Part shown: positions 18,966 through 27,094 of the stretch, in pieces | How positions within the stretch are numbered: the first letter of the stretch is position 1 | How the letters are laid out: each line of letters starts with the position of its first letter | Origin: Paenibacillus woosongensis | Lineage (GTDB): Bacteria > Bacillota > Bacilli > Paenibacillales > Paenibacillaceae | Direction: 5' to 3' | Length of the DNA stretch: 64,000 nt | NCBI RefSeq assembly: GCF_030122845.1 | Contig: NZ_CP126084.1 | Span: 2,728,001 to 2,792,000 of the forward strand | Translations under genes and position numbers: made by a program | The notes under the pieces: generated by a model | The model's database searches: none | What the model was told of the DNA's origin: nothing | What the model saw: the letters and a program-made list of their open reading frames with translations, nothing else

Positions 18966-19090
18966 CCGTTTATTTCCGGCTACTGTTATACGCAGATTAC
19001 GGACGTACAGCTGAGGTTAACGGCCTGCTTACCGAAGACCGAAAACCGAAAGTGGCGCTGGAAAAGATCCGGGAGATTAATTTACGGTAG
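18966..19090 (+). pseudogene. C-terminal remnant of a GH2 glycosidase
   Basis: One frame reads PFISGYCYTQITDVQ and, after a one-base slip near 19010, another reads EVNGLLTEDRKPKVALEKI and then REINLR with a TAG at 19088-19090. The pattern TQ(L/I)TDV-x-E-x-NGLLT-x-DRKPK is the C-terminal signature of GH2 beta-galactosidase/glucuronidase catalytic domains. No upstream part of the gene is visible, so this is a deletion remnant. Confidence 0.7.
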
Positions 19091-19239
19091 AGAAACAAGG
19101 AAGAAAATAGTGTTTTGGACTGAAAAATAAAGTGTTAAACTGAAAAAATATAGTACTAGAAGGGACACAATCTTCTTGCGGTTGCAAATCCATACTCTAT
19201 TTCAGCCGAAACAAGCAAACGGTAGAGTAGCACATCTTT

Positions 19240-19536
19240 GTGACAAAGGGAAAAGCTAAAGTACAGGAACTGTCCAAATTAGAAGTGATAAGTACGCGTC
19301 AAATGAACCGTATTCGATGGATCGGAACTAGTCCAAAGCGATTTTGTGAGATTGTTAGGTTTCAAGCAGTCATTAATGACATAACAAATTCGTTAGGTAA
19401 AAAACATGCCCTTGCTTATGATCATGGTTATTTCGATCAAGCACATATGATACATGATTTCAAACGCTTTTATGGTGATTCACTGAGTGTGGCTATCAGA
19501 GAGTTTGGTAGCATGTCCGATTTTTACAATACATAG
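19240..19536 (+). pseudogene. AraC-family regulator remnant (C-terminal DNA-binding part)
   Basis: About 98 residues include the second AraC helix-turn-helix: GTSPKRFCEIVRFQAVI, then AYDHGYFDQAHMIHDFKRFYGD. The first HTH is degraded (STRQMNRIRWIGTSPK appears to lack a few residues) and there is no effector domain or ribosome-binding site; GTG at 19240 is only the first possible start codon of the frame. It probably regulated a neighbouring gene before decay, perhaps the following VOC gene. Confidence 0.6.
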
Positions 19537-19599
19537 GTGTAATAACCCTGTTAAAGTAAGATTATCATTATAATTCTTATTAAATGTAGGGAGGACTCA

Positions 19600-20016
19600 A
19601 TGAAACCACGAATTACGGTTCTTACAATTGGGGTAGATGATTTGGAGCGATCCTTGGTATTCTATCGAGATGGTCTAGGATTTTCTACTGAAGGTATTAT
19701 TGGAAAAGAATTTGAACATGGTGCCGTTGCCTTTTTCGAATTGGAAGCAGGCTTAAGACTCGCAATTTTTGAACGTAAAAATCTCGCCCTTGATGCGAAA
19801 ATTAGCCAGACTCACCCGAACCCTGCTGAATTTACTCTTGGTCATAATGTAAGTAGCAAAGAAGAGGTTGATCAGGTAATGGAAGAAGCGAAGAAGGCTG
19901 GTGCTACTATTACAGTCCCGGCGCACGACACCTTTTGGGGTGGTTATTCTGGCTATTTCCAAGATCCCGATGGACATTTATGGGAAGTAGTTTGGAACCC
20001 GCAATGGGAAATTTGA
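19600..20016 (+). CDS. VOC family protein (glyoxalase-like)
   Basis: The ATG follows GGGAGGA. The 138-residue product has two beta-alpha-beta-beta-beta modules: ITVLTIGVDDLERSLVFYRDGLGF at the start and a closing GGYSGYFQDPDGHLWEVVWNP, where the Glu is the metal ligand typical of glyoxalase-I-like members. It also has FELEAGLRLAIF and FTLGHNVSSKEEVDQVMEEA. The substrate is unknown. An AraC remnant lies upstream and a repeated terminator downstream. Confidence 0.87.
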   Translation: MKPRITVLTIGVDDLERSLVFYRDGLGFSTEGIIGKEFEHGAVAFFELEAGLRLAIFERKNLALDAKISQTHPNPAEFTLGHNVSSKEEVDQVMEEAKKAGATITVPAHDTFWGGYSGYFQDPDGHLWEVVWNPQWEI

Positions 20017-20044
20017 AATGGAACCCGCACGGATTGACACACTT

Positions 20045-20087
20045 AAAAGTCGCATAACTGCGGCTTTTTTTGTTTTAACGATATGTG
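20045..20087 (+). terminator. Terminator belonging to a repeated 43-bp segment
   Basis: AGTCGCA (20048-20054) pairs with TGCGGCT (20059-20065), followed by seven T. The 43-base block from 20045 matches the minus strand of 33374-33416 at 40 of 43 positions. Confidence 0.75.
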
Positions 20088-20094
20088 TAGTTGA

Positions 20095-20304
20095 AAATGT
20101 AAGATCCGTATCAGTGCAAACGACATTGACAAACTGCGTGTTACTTATTGTGGCTACGAAATCACACGACGGCTGAACGCCCTAGGCTTCACAGATGTTG
20201 TGGAGGGAACGGTGTTGACACTCAGATTTCACCGATTGCCACCTCATGCCAAGTTACGGATAAAACAAAGTAAAAAGAGGATATCGGGATGGAAAAACAA
20301 TTGA
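20095..20304 (+). pseudogene. Start-less reading frame, probable gene remnant
   Basis: The frame between TGA (20092) and TGA (20302) reads IRISANDIDKLRVTYCGYEI and then TRRLNALGFTDVVEGTVLTL, which looks coding, but has no start codon in its first half and no ribosome-binding site. I do not recognise the family. It occupies the 20.0-20.45 kb gap upstream of rarD. Confidence 0.35.
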
Positions 20305-20455
20305 AGTGATGCGGACAGAAGCAAAATTCACGAGATACCATCCTTCCTATAATAAGTGATACAATACCGTAACATATTATTTTGGGCCTTTACTTAAACG
20401 ATGATCGAGGCGTATAATCCGTTAAGACATCGGAGTGAGAAGAGGGAAATTGATT

Positions 20456-21334
20456 ATGAACAATGGGTTGGTCAATGCTATTATCGCGTATATCATGTGG
20501 GGGGTTCTCCCGCTTTATTGGAAATTGTTTAACGGTGTGCCGGCAGGCGAGATTCTGTCACATCGGGTTGTCTGGTCGTTCGTCTTCATGGGTATTCTCG
20601 TCGCCTTCCAGCGTCGCTGGGGTGACATAAAGCGGATTGCGGCTAGCCGCTCGCTCCTGCTGTCGCTCACCGCTAGCGGACTGTTGATCGCTGCTAATTG
20701 GCTCATCTTCATCTGGGCGGTCAACAACGACCATGTCGTCGAGACAAGTCTCGGCTATTATTTGAACCCGTTGCTGAACGTGCTGCTTGCGGTTGTCTTC
20801 CTTCGTGAGAAGCCAAACCGTGGCCAATGGCTCGCGATAGCCATCGCTGGCGCCGCGGTGCTCATCATCGCCATCGACTACGGACGGTTCCCATGGATCT
20901 CAATCACACTGGCCGCGACGTTTGGTTTGTACGGCCTCGCGAAGAAGAAGATCAGACAAGACGCTTCGGTAGGCTTGCTGTCGGAGACAGCTGTAGTCCT
21001 GCCTGTTGCGCTCGGCTACTGGATCTATTTGGCCGCCGTGGGGAGGACGACGGCATGGACGCTACCTGTGTCCACGTTCGTCGAACTGCTTCTTTCCGGC
21101 TTAGTAACAGCGCTACCGCTGCTTTTCTTTGCGCGAGCGGCTGCCCGGATGGCGCTGTCCACGCTCGGCTTCGTACAATACATCGGGCCGACGATCATGC
21201 TGTTACTGAGCGTATTCGTGTTCAAGGAATCAGTCTCGCCGGTTCTTCTCATCGGCTTCGCGCTCATCTGGACAGCGCTTGCCGTATACGCTGCGGCATC
21301 GGTTCGCGGCACGAAACTCGCGAGGGCGCGCTGA
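20456..21334 (+). CDS. rarD: RarD-type EamA/DMT-superfamily transporter
   Basis: The 292-residue protein begins MNNGLVNAIIAYIMWGVLPLY, then has LSHRVVWSFVFMGILVA and an ENWLIFIWAVNN-like segment (here ANWLIFIWAVNNDHVVETSLGYYLNPL), the hallmark of RarD. About ten hydrophobic segments form two EamA repeats. RarD is a predicted metabolite/drug permease of the inner membrane; its substrate is not established. The ATG at 20456 after AGAGGGA is preferred over an in-frame GTG at 20435. G+C is higher than in the flanking decayed regions. Confidence 0.93.
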   Translation: MNNGLVNAIIAYIMWGVLPLYWKLFNGVPAGEILSHRVVWSFVFMGILVAFQRRWGDIKRIAASRSLLLSLTASGLLIAANWLIFIWAVNNDHVVETSLGYYLNPLLNVLLAVVFLREKPNRGQWLAIAIAGAAVLIIAIDYGRFPWISITLAATFGLYGLAKKKIRQDASVGLLSETAVVLPVALGYWIYLAAVGRTTAWTLPVSTFVELLLSGLVTALPLLFFARAAARMALSTLGFVQYIGPTIMLLLSVFVFKESVSPVLLIGFALIWTALAVYAAASVRGTKLARAR

Positions 21335-21362
21335 CGGCAAACACGTCCGCCCGGTACGTCAT

Positions 21363-21407
21363 AACAGCCATTTCCGTCCGCTGGGGAGGAGATGGCTGTT
21401 TTCTGTT
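21363..21407 (+). terminator. Terminator of rarD
   Basis: AACAGCCAT (21363-21371) pairs with ATGGCTGTT (21392-21400), followed by TTCTGTTTG. Confidence 0.75.
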
Positions 21408-21602
21408 TGGGGTTAACGGGAAACGATTATAATCGGGCGGACAGAAGGATAAGAAAGTCAATTCACACAAAAACGGCTAACAATTCGAAGGCAGCTGTTA
21501 CTCGGTGTATGTAACCCGTGGAGATGAAATCTAGGGTATAATATAATCTTATTACATGAGTAATAATGAAGGGGAGTTTAGTGTCAGTCAACATATGTCT
21601 GC

Positions 21603-21703
21603 GGACAAGAACATAGTCCCATTTGAGCCTGCGCCCCGCGCGGCTTTTTTGTTTTATGGGATCAAGTTCTTGTCCTTTGCTCGGGACAAGAACTTGATCC
21701 CAT
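21603..21703. repeat. Three copies of a 20-bp word, two as a perfect inverted repeat
   Basis: ATGGGATCAAGTTCTTGTCC (21656-21675) and its exact reverse complement (21684-21703) flank an 8-base spacer. A third, imperfect copy in the orientation of the right arm starts at 21603 (GGACAAGAACATAGTCCCAT). A terminator hairpin (AGCC-GCGC/GCGCGGCT then TTTTTTG, 21626-21651) lies between. The rest of the 21.4-21.7 kb gap shows no gene. Confidence 0.75.
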
Positions 21704-21717
21704 TGCTGAAAATGAAT

Positions 21718-21746
21718 TTGACAATAAGTAAACGATCATTTATTAC
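21718..21746 (+). promoter_or_regulatory. Promoter and operator of the TetR gene
   Basis: A perfect TTGACA (21718-21723), a 17-base spacer and TATTAC (21741-21746) form a strong promoter. The imperfect palindrome TAAGTAAACGATCATTTATT (from 21725) fills the spacer, as expected for TetR autorepression. The predicted start point is at about 21753, next to the ATG at 21754. Confidence 0.65.
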
Positions 21747-21753
21747 ATGATTC

Positions 21754-22326
21754 ATGAGAATAAGAGATGAAAACAAAGTTGAAGCCATTTATGATGCAAC
21801 AATACAACTTGTGAACGAGATTGGGTTTGCCGAAGCATCAATCTCCAAAATTGCTAAAAAAGCAAATGTATCGGCAGCGACAATTTACATTTATCATGAA
21901 AATAAGGAGGACCTACTGCTTAAAACTTACCTGAAAATCAAGAGTAAAATGAGTGAACGAATGTTTCAGAGATTGGACAAAACCCGTACGGTTAAAGAGC
22001 AGTTTGACTCTATTATCCGCAATTATGTCGAGTTCATAGTAACCTTTAAGGAGTATTTTCTGTTTCTGGAGCAAATTATGACATCACCGCTGCCTCAGAG
22101 ATGGTGTCTGGATGATACAGCAAGCTTGTTCCAACCTATTTTTGAAATGTATGAAATGGGCAAAATCCAAGGTTTATTTAAGCAACAGGATGTTCGCATG
22201 CTTATCATGTACTCTATCCTGCCTATAGCTAAGCTGGCAAAGGCACATTTACAAAATGGAACCCAATTCGAAGATAGACAATTAAACGCAGCTATCGGTA
22301 TGAGCTGGGACGCTATAAAACTATAA
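21754..22326 (+). CDS. TetR/AcrR-family transcriptional regulator
   Basis: The 190-residue protein has the TetR N-terminal HTH (KVEAIYDATIQLVNEIGFAEASISKIAKKANVSAATIYIYHENKEDLL, about residues 8-56) and a helical ligand-binding domain. There is no Shine-Dalgarno sequence, and the promoter places the transcript start at or one base before the ATG, so the mRNA may be leaderless. Operator-like palindromes occur both upstream (21725-21745) and downstream (22385-22402) of the gene. No efflux pump gene is adjacent. Confidence 0.88.
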   Translation: MRIRDENKVEAIYDATIQLVNEIGFAEASISKIAKKANVSAATIYIYHENKEDLLLKTYLKIKSKMSERMFQRLDKTRTVKEQFDSIIRNYVEFIVTFKEYFLFLEQIMTSPLPQRWCLDDTASLFQPIFEMYEMGKIQGLFKQQDVRMLIMYSILPIAKLAKAHLQNGTQFEDRQLNAAIGMSWDAIKL

Positions 22327-22384
22327 TATTAACATTTTAAGGGGGGATGCGATGAGGTCATCATAGATTGCTTTCGCATATTAG

Positions 22385-22408
22385 TAAATGAACGTTCACT
22401 TATATAAA
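22385..22408. promoter_or_regulatory. Second TetR-type operator downstream of the TetR gene
   Basis: TGAACGTTCA (22389-22398) is a perfect palindrome extended on both sides (TAA at 22385-22387, TTA at 22400-22402), with TATAAA at 22403-22408. A CCGGCA/TGCCGG hairpin at 22427-22446 follows. It may control a short transcript or the stalk-domain gene at 22514. Confidence 0.45.
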
Positions 22409-22513
22409 TAATATCTTGTTGAATAGCCGGCATCTTATGGTGCCGGTAATTTTATTGCAGGAAAATCCTCCCTCATGTAGAATTTACTTAAAACCTACGA
22501 TGGAGGAGATTGA

Positions 22514-23149
22514 ATGAAGAAAATATCATTTGTAGCGCTGATTGCAATAATGGTGTTTGCTATAATGCCTATATCAGCATCTGCATTTATGGGGAAAAGA
22601 GATGTTGTAGTAGACGGTTTTGCATTATCTGGAGGGGCAATTGACAAGAACAATATTACTTTTGTTCCATTTCGAGAATTATTTACTCAATTAGGACTAA
22701 CAGTTGGATATGATTCGAAAAGTAAAAAAGTAACAGGCACTAAGGGGGAACTGCATGTAACTTTCACGATAGGGAGCAAGAAGGCGAACATAAACGGAGT
22801 AAATAAAACACTCCAAGTTGCGCCATTTAATTCAAATGGAAGTGTTTATGTGCCTCTACGTATCGTATCGGAAGCGACAGGTAGCACAGTTGTACATCTA
22901 AAGGACGTAGATATTGTACTAGTAAACAGCCCATCTTTTGAGGGACTGATTTATGACTCTCCAAGTGGATCGCTAGAGATCACCAAAGAAGGGGAATTAA
23001 CTAAAACTAACAATTTAGTTCTGATAGATTTCCTCGATTTCTTACCAGAAGAAGAGATAGTTTATCAAAAAGACATCTCAAGCGGGACTAACCATAACTA
23101 TAAAGTAACATTGACGCCAGACGCGGTAATTGAATACATAGAAGATTAG
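22514..23149 (+). CDS. Secreted copper-amine-oxidase-N (stalk) domain protein
   Basis: The ATG follows GGAGGAG. A signal peptide (MKKISFVALIAIMVFAIMP, cleavage near SASA-F) precedes a stalk domain with VVVDGFALSGGA, ITFVPFRELFTQLGLTVGYDSKSKKV and NGSVYVPLRIVSEATG, the usual two-strand pattern repeated. The remaining C-terminal 80 residues show no recognised fold. Such domains are common in Paenibacillus exported proteins and are thought to bind cell-wall glycans. Confidence 0.82.
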   Translation: MKKISFVALIAIMVFAIMPISASAFMGKRDVVVDGFALSGGAIDKNNITFVPFRELFTQLGLTVGYDSKSKKVTGTKGELHVTFTIGSKKANINGVNKTLQVAPFNSNGSVYVPLRIVSEATGSTVVHLKDVDIVLVNSPSFEGLIYDSPSGSLEITKEGELTKTNNLVLIDFLDFLPEEEIVYQKDISSGTNHNYKVTLTPDAVIEYIED

Positions 23150-23247
23150 CCATCTCATTTTGAAAAGCAGATGAACGAAACAGCTGAATGGTTAACACAG
23201 GACTATGAAGAAAGTCAAAGATAAATAAGGGATAATGATCTAATCTA

Positions 23248-23278
23248 AGTCACTCAATCGGGTGGCTTTTTCTTTTTC
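23248..23278 (+). terminator. Rho-independent terminator
   Basis: AGTCACTC (23248-23255) and GGGTGGCT (23260-23267) pair fully when G-T pairs are allowed, with a 4-base loop and TTTTTCTTTTT. Confidence 0.75.
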
Positions 23279-23339
23279 AAAACCAACACAACACCGGTGG
23301 AAAAGAGTATTCGAACGCCGATTCAGCGATAGCACGGCG

Positions 23340-23477
23340 ATGGAACTCGTCCAACAAATTGGGCAGACCCATGGGGAATCTCATCGTTATGGGGCCCCTT
23401 ATGAAGTATATTCATGCTGGCAATGGACAACGCTTAAGGTTAAGTATTATCTTATGCGGGAGGTTATCGCTTCTTGA
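23340..23477 (+). CDS. Short hypothetical ORF overlapping the XRE gene
   Basis: The frame overlaps the next start by TTGA. Its upstream GTG lies inside a terminator, so only the ATG at 23340 (45 residues: MELVQQIGQTHGESHRYGAP and on) is plausible, and it lacks a ribosome-binding site. The frame upstream also looks coding (TQHRWKRVFERRFSD), so this may be a gene decayed at its 5' end. Confidence 0.3.
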   Translation: MELVQQIGQTHGESHRYGAPYEVYSCWQWTTLKVKYYLMREVIAS

Positions 23478-23716
23478 AATATGAACTAGGGCGTTGCTTA
23501 CTGAATGAACGGTTGATGGAATCCGGAAAGTCAGCGGAATGGCTAGCAAAAGACTTGCTTTTTAAACCGGAACGAGTTTACGACTTTATTGAAAACAAAA
23601 GAGTGATGCCACTCAAAATTGCGATATCGATCGCCGATTCCATCGGTTGTGATGTTCGTGCCTTGTATGAATTAATTCCGAACGATAATGAAGCAATGGG
23701 GGGATTAATCGAATAA
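23474..23716 (+). CDS. XRE-family helix-turn-helix protein, 80 aa
   Basis: TTG at 23474 overlaps the preceding frame by four bases and has GGGAGG upstream. The product has a lambda-repressor-type HTH (RLMESGKSAEWLAKDLLFKP, then ERVYDFIENKRVMPLKIAISIADSIGCDVRALYEL). Size and form fit a small Cro-like regulator. Its targets are unknown, and the two flanking frames look partly decayed. Confidence 0.65.
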   Translation: MKYELGRCLLNERLMESGKSAEWLAKDLLFKPERVYDFIENKRVMPLKIAISIADSIGCDVRALYELIPNDNEAMGGLIE

Positions 23717-24055
23717 GTGCTAGTCAACAATAAGGCGGATACAAACTGGTTTGACGAAAGAGCTGCGAGGGAATCACTCCACGGCTTTTTCCAATCGCAG
23801 GCGCTATTTTGGCATATGAAGCGGGTCGAGAATCCGGGACCCGTTGAAGTAGATCTTCTTCATGTAGAGGACGACATATTACCGAAGAGTCACAGAGGTC
23901 GAAGAAAATGGGAGGGGGGAGCCAAGAAACTGAGGTCGTCCGATTTGAAAAGTACTGTAGAAAACCTCTTCTGTAAAGTGGGTCAGAAATCCGTACAGAA
24001 GAGGCGTGTTTTAACTAAAAAATTGGAATATGATTTCTACCTACAACGATTCTAA
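23717..24055 (+). CDS. Doubtful ORF of 112 codons after the XRE gene
   Basis: GTG follows the XRE stop directly, without a ribosome-binding site. The first 70 residues (NWFDERAARESLHGFFQSQA and on) look protein-like, but the frame then runs through the terminator hairpin of the convergent helicase gene and overlaps its 3' end. Most likely a truncated remnant. Confidence 0.2.
   Translation: MLVNNKADTNWFDERAARESLHGFFQSQALFWHMKRVENPGPVEVDLLHVEDDILPKSHRGRRKWEGGAKKLRSSDLKSTVENLFCKVGQKSVQKRRVLTKKLEYDFYLQRF
23965..24004 (-). terminator. Terminator of the DinG-type helicase gene
   Basis: CCTCTTCTGT (23965-23974) and ACAGAAGAGG (23995-24004) form a 10-bp stem; on the minus strand TTTTCT follows. Confidence 0.7.
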
Positions 24056-26017
24056 TTCAAGTATAGCTCCAGCCGGCAATACTGCTACCACTCTATCTTT
24101 GACATGCTGATTGAGCAAAACTTCTGCATCCAAGATGGCTGCACTCCCTTGATCCGTCGATGAGCGAATGAGTCTACCTAATCCTTGCCGTAAGCGAAGC
24201 AGCATATATGGCAGGTCTACTTCTTCATATGCTGAATCAGCGGCTTCCCGTTTAGCCATAAATACAGGATCTTCCGGCGGATAAGGCAGTGACCAAATAA
24301 TAACGTTGGATAATGAAGGTCCCGGTACATCCAGACCCTCCCATAGGTTTGCTGCACAGAGCACGCTTTCCTCTGTATTTTGGAACTCAGCTATGAGGCT
24401 GCTAATCTCACGGTCACCTTCATACAGCATGGTATAGGATTCGAAATATGGATGGTGCGAAGCGGCTTGCTTAAACTCGCGCAGCTCATTCATTGTTCTG
24501 AATAACAACAGAGCTCGTCCTTCGGTACGTTTGATCAGCTTGGCCGCCAGGGCCAGCTTCTTCGACGCAGCAGCCTCTCTCTGAATCTCTCCATCTTGCA
24601 GAAGTTGACTCGGTGCTGATAGCTTCATCTGCTTCTCGTAATCGTACGGAGAGTCCACAGAAAAAGATAAAAATTCGCTGATTCCGAGACTTCCCGCTAC
24701 GTAATCAAAAGATCCATCTACCGATAAGGTTGCTGAAGAGAATACAATCGGCATCTGAAGTCCGAATACCCGTTCCTCCAGCACTTCCTTGACCGTTTGC
24801 GGCATGATGGCGAGTGTTGCAGTACCATCCTCATTTTCTTCCGCCCAGCAAATGTAGGTTTCAGGCTCACGGAACAGATGAAGCGCAGTTTGGATCATCT
24901 CCAGATGCTCTTCAACGATACGAAGCTTATATTCATCAAGCGTATACAGGCCACTCTCAAAGACCAATTCTTCATCAATAGCTTCAATTGTACTTTTCCA
25001 GCGATTCAGTTCCTTTAGAAGCTTCTCATCCATTCGGATTCGTTTACGATCTGAACCGGGTATCGCTGTACTTTGCTCCGCTACCAGAGAAAACACAAGC
25101 TGACTCTGATCAATGGAATCTTCAATTCGTTCGGCTAGCGTTTCCCTGATCTCTCCATCTAGAAGACGAGTAATAATCTCTTCATATGCACTATGCTTCA
25201 GTTTATAACTGAGGGCATGTTGTGCTGCCGATTCGAGTAAATGTCCTTCGTCAAAGACGACTGAACTATGTTCCGGGAGGAGGGGAAGCTGACCTTCTCT
25301 TTTTCTTCCCTCATAGGTCCACACATGCTCCATGTAGTAATTATGGGAACAGATAATAAGGTCTGTAGATTTTCGATAATGGTCCCGAGATAGGGTCATG
25401 CCGCAACGATTTCTTTTGTCACATACAAAACAGTCCTGAAATGAATCCCAATTGATCTTATTCCACTGTTCATCATTCAGATGTGGGTATTCCTTACGAT
25501 CGCCGTAAGGGTAAAAAGATTGCATCGTTCCAGGGGAATGAACAAAATCAGGAAGATTTTCATACAGGTCTTCAATAACCGCCGCATCTTCATCCTGAAG
25601 ACGAGCGCCGTCTATTTTTTTGAGACATAGATATTGATCAGGGGATTTACCGAGCCGCGCATCAATCTGTAAATCCAAATAACGGGCAAGCTTAGCTATA
25701 TCTCCTTCCTGTTTCACAAGTTGCTCAATGAGCGACTCATCTGCACAGGCAATTACTGCAGGCTTACGTGTATATCTGGCATAGTTAACTGCATAAAGCA
25801 GATATACGAGTGTTTTTCCCGTGCCTACCCCAGCTTCTGCAAAAATAGTTTTCTTACTGGCATAAGCTCTTTCCAATTGGTAAGCCATAAATATTTGTTC
25901 ATCACGGACATCAAATCCATGTTCAGGTAACACATCATAAAAAATATCCGCAACCCAATCGCCGACCTGCTTGACGAACGGTTCTGACGGATCATAGGAG
26001 AAAGGATACCGCTCCAC
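24041..26017 (-). CDS. DinG/XPD-family ATP-dependent DNA helicase with Fe-S cluster motif
   Basis: The 658-residue superfamily 2 helicase has Walker A AEAGVGTGKT (residues 60-69), a DEGH box (VVFDEGHLLESAA), and C-terminal motifs GLDVPGPSLSNVIIWSLPY and RQGLGRLIRSS. Cysteines in YLCLKK and CFVCDKRNRC, between Walker A and the DEGH box, match the four-cysteine iron-sulfur domain of XPD/DinG. There is no N-terminal exonuclease domain, unlike the long Gram-positive DinG. It probably unwinds structured DNA during repair. It is monocistronic. Confidence 0.9.
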   Translation of the reverse strand: MERYPFSYDPSEPFVKQVGDWVADIFYDVLPEHGFDVRDEQIFMAYQLERAYASKKTIFAEAGVGTGKTLVYLLYAVNYARYTRKPAVIACADESLIEQLVKQEGDIAKLARYLDLQIDARLGKSPDQYLCLKKIDGARLQDEDAAVIEDLYENLPDFVHSPGTMQSFYPYGDRKEYPHLNDEQWNKINWDSFQDCFVCDKRNRCGMTLSRDHYRKSTDLIICSHNYYMEHVWTYEGRKREGQLPLLPEHSSVVFDEGHLLESAAQHALSYKLKHSAYEEIITRLLDGEIRETLAERIEDSIDQSQLVFSLVAEQSTAIPGSDRKRIRMDEKLLKELNRWKSTIEAIDEELVFESGLYTLDEYKLRIVEEHLEMIQTALHLFREPETYICWAEENEDGTATLAIMPQTVKEVLEERVFGLQMPIVFSSATLSVDGSFDYVAGSLGISEFLSFSVDSPYDYEKQMKLSAPSQLLQDGEIQREAAASKKLALAAKLIKRTEGRALLLFRTMNELREFKQAASHHPYFESYTMLYEGDREISSLIAEFQNTEESVLCAANLWEGLDVPGPSLSNVIIWSLPYPPEDPVFMAKREAADSAYEEVDLPYMLLRLRQGLGRLIRSSTDQGSAAILDAEVLLNQHVKDRVVAVLPAGAILELESL

Positions 26018-26248
26018 GCTTACGCCTCCGACACTATCATATTCTTATTAGCAAAACTAAAATTATCTCATGAATGAGTAGTTTTGGCAACCTGTCTTTC
26101 TCACTGCTTATGGTAAAGCCGGGACAGCTACCTTGAATAAACTCAGAATAGCATTACGTATATCCTTTTGTTTCCGATCACAGTCTGTCAACGTTTGGTA
26201 TAATCATGTTGAATCATTGTTTTTGTTCTATTTCTCATTAGCAGGGAG

Positions 26249-27094
26249 GTGTTTTCCATCCGTAACGATGAGCTGAATAATCCCAAAACATCCGTCGATC
26301 CAATAAGTGATACCGATGTCCCGTTTGAATGGGAAGAAGAATTTTGGAACCCGGAGGATGACATTGAAGAGGATGAGTTGAATTATCGACCCAAAAGAAC
26401 ATGGATCAAAAAAACAATTATTGTTATGCTGGCCATTCTGCTACTCGGTAATCTAATCGCTTTTATACCACAGATTTATAATCTACTGACACTACGGTTT
26501 TTGAAAAAGGATGCACAGTTATCACAAGATGAACAGATCCAGCAATATAAGCAAGCCGTTGTCAATGTTAGTACCGGCGGTCGGAAAGGTACAGGGTTTA
26601 ATATCGCTCCAAACGGACTCATTATTACGAATCAACATGTCCTGGATGACGACAAGGCTGGCATGATCCAATTTTTAAATGGAAAAACATATCCGGCAGA
26701 TGTTATCGTAAGTGACAGCGAGATCGATATCTCCATACTTAAAATTAGAGACAATGCGAACGACCTACCTACACTGCAATTGGAAACAGAGATAGCGTAT
26801 CAAGAGGGCGATCCTATTCATGTCATTGGAAATCCGCTAGCATTCTACCGAATCGCCACTGAAGGCACTGTGCTAGGATTAACCCCATCAGAGAGTCGCC
26901 AGCTTCCCATGCTCATGATACAGGCGCCAATTCATAACGGAAACAGCGGCAGCCCTGTTATTAACAATAAGGGGAATGTTATTGCAGTTGTGTATGCCAC
27001 AACAATTACATCACAGGGGGACCAATCTATCACTGTAGGTCTTGCTATTCCAATTGATTATTTGGAGAAATATGAAAAGATTATGTTTCAATAG
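26249..27094 (+). CDS. Membrane-anchored trypsin-like serine protease (HtrA-like, no PDZ)
   Basis: The product has an acidic N-terminal tail, one membrane helix (KKTIIVMLAILLLGNLIAFIP, about residues 53-73) and an extracellular S1C-type protease domain with the triad His (ITNQHVLDD), Asp (SEIDISILKI) and Ser (HNGNSGSPV). No PDZ domain follows, so it is shorter than HtrA/DegP. The start is odd: GTG at 26249 is fused to the ribosome-binding site AGGGAGG (26243-26249), and the codon at proper spacing is ATC at 26258. There is no in-frame ATG before the membrane helix. It may be involved in envelope quality control. Confidence 0.83.
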   Translation: MFSIRNDELNNPKTSVDPISDTDVPFEWEEEFWNPEDDIEEDELNYRPKRTWIKKTIIVMLAILLLGNLIAFIPQIYNLLTLRFLKKDAQLSQDEQIQQYKQAVVNVSTGGRKGTGFNIAPNGLIITNQHVLDDDKAGMIQFLNGKTYPADVIVSDSEIDISILKIRDNANDLPTLQLETEIAYQEGDPIHVIGNPLAFYRIATEGTVLGLTPSESRQLPMLMIQAPIHNGNSGSPVINNKGNVIAVVYATTITSQGDQSITVGLAIPIDYLEKYEKIMFQ

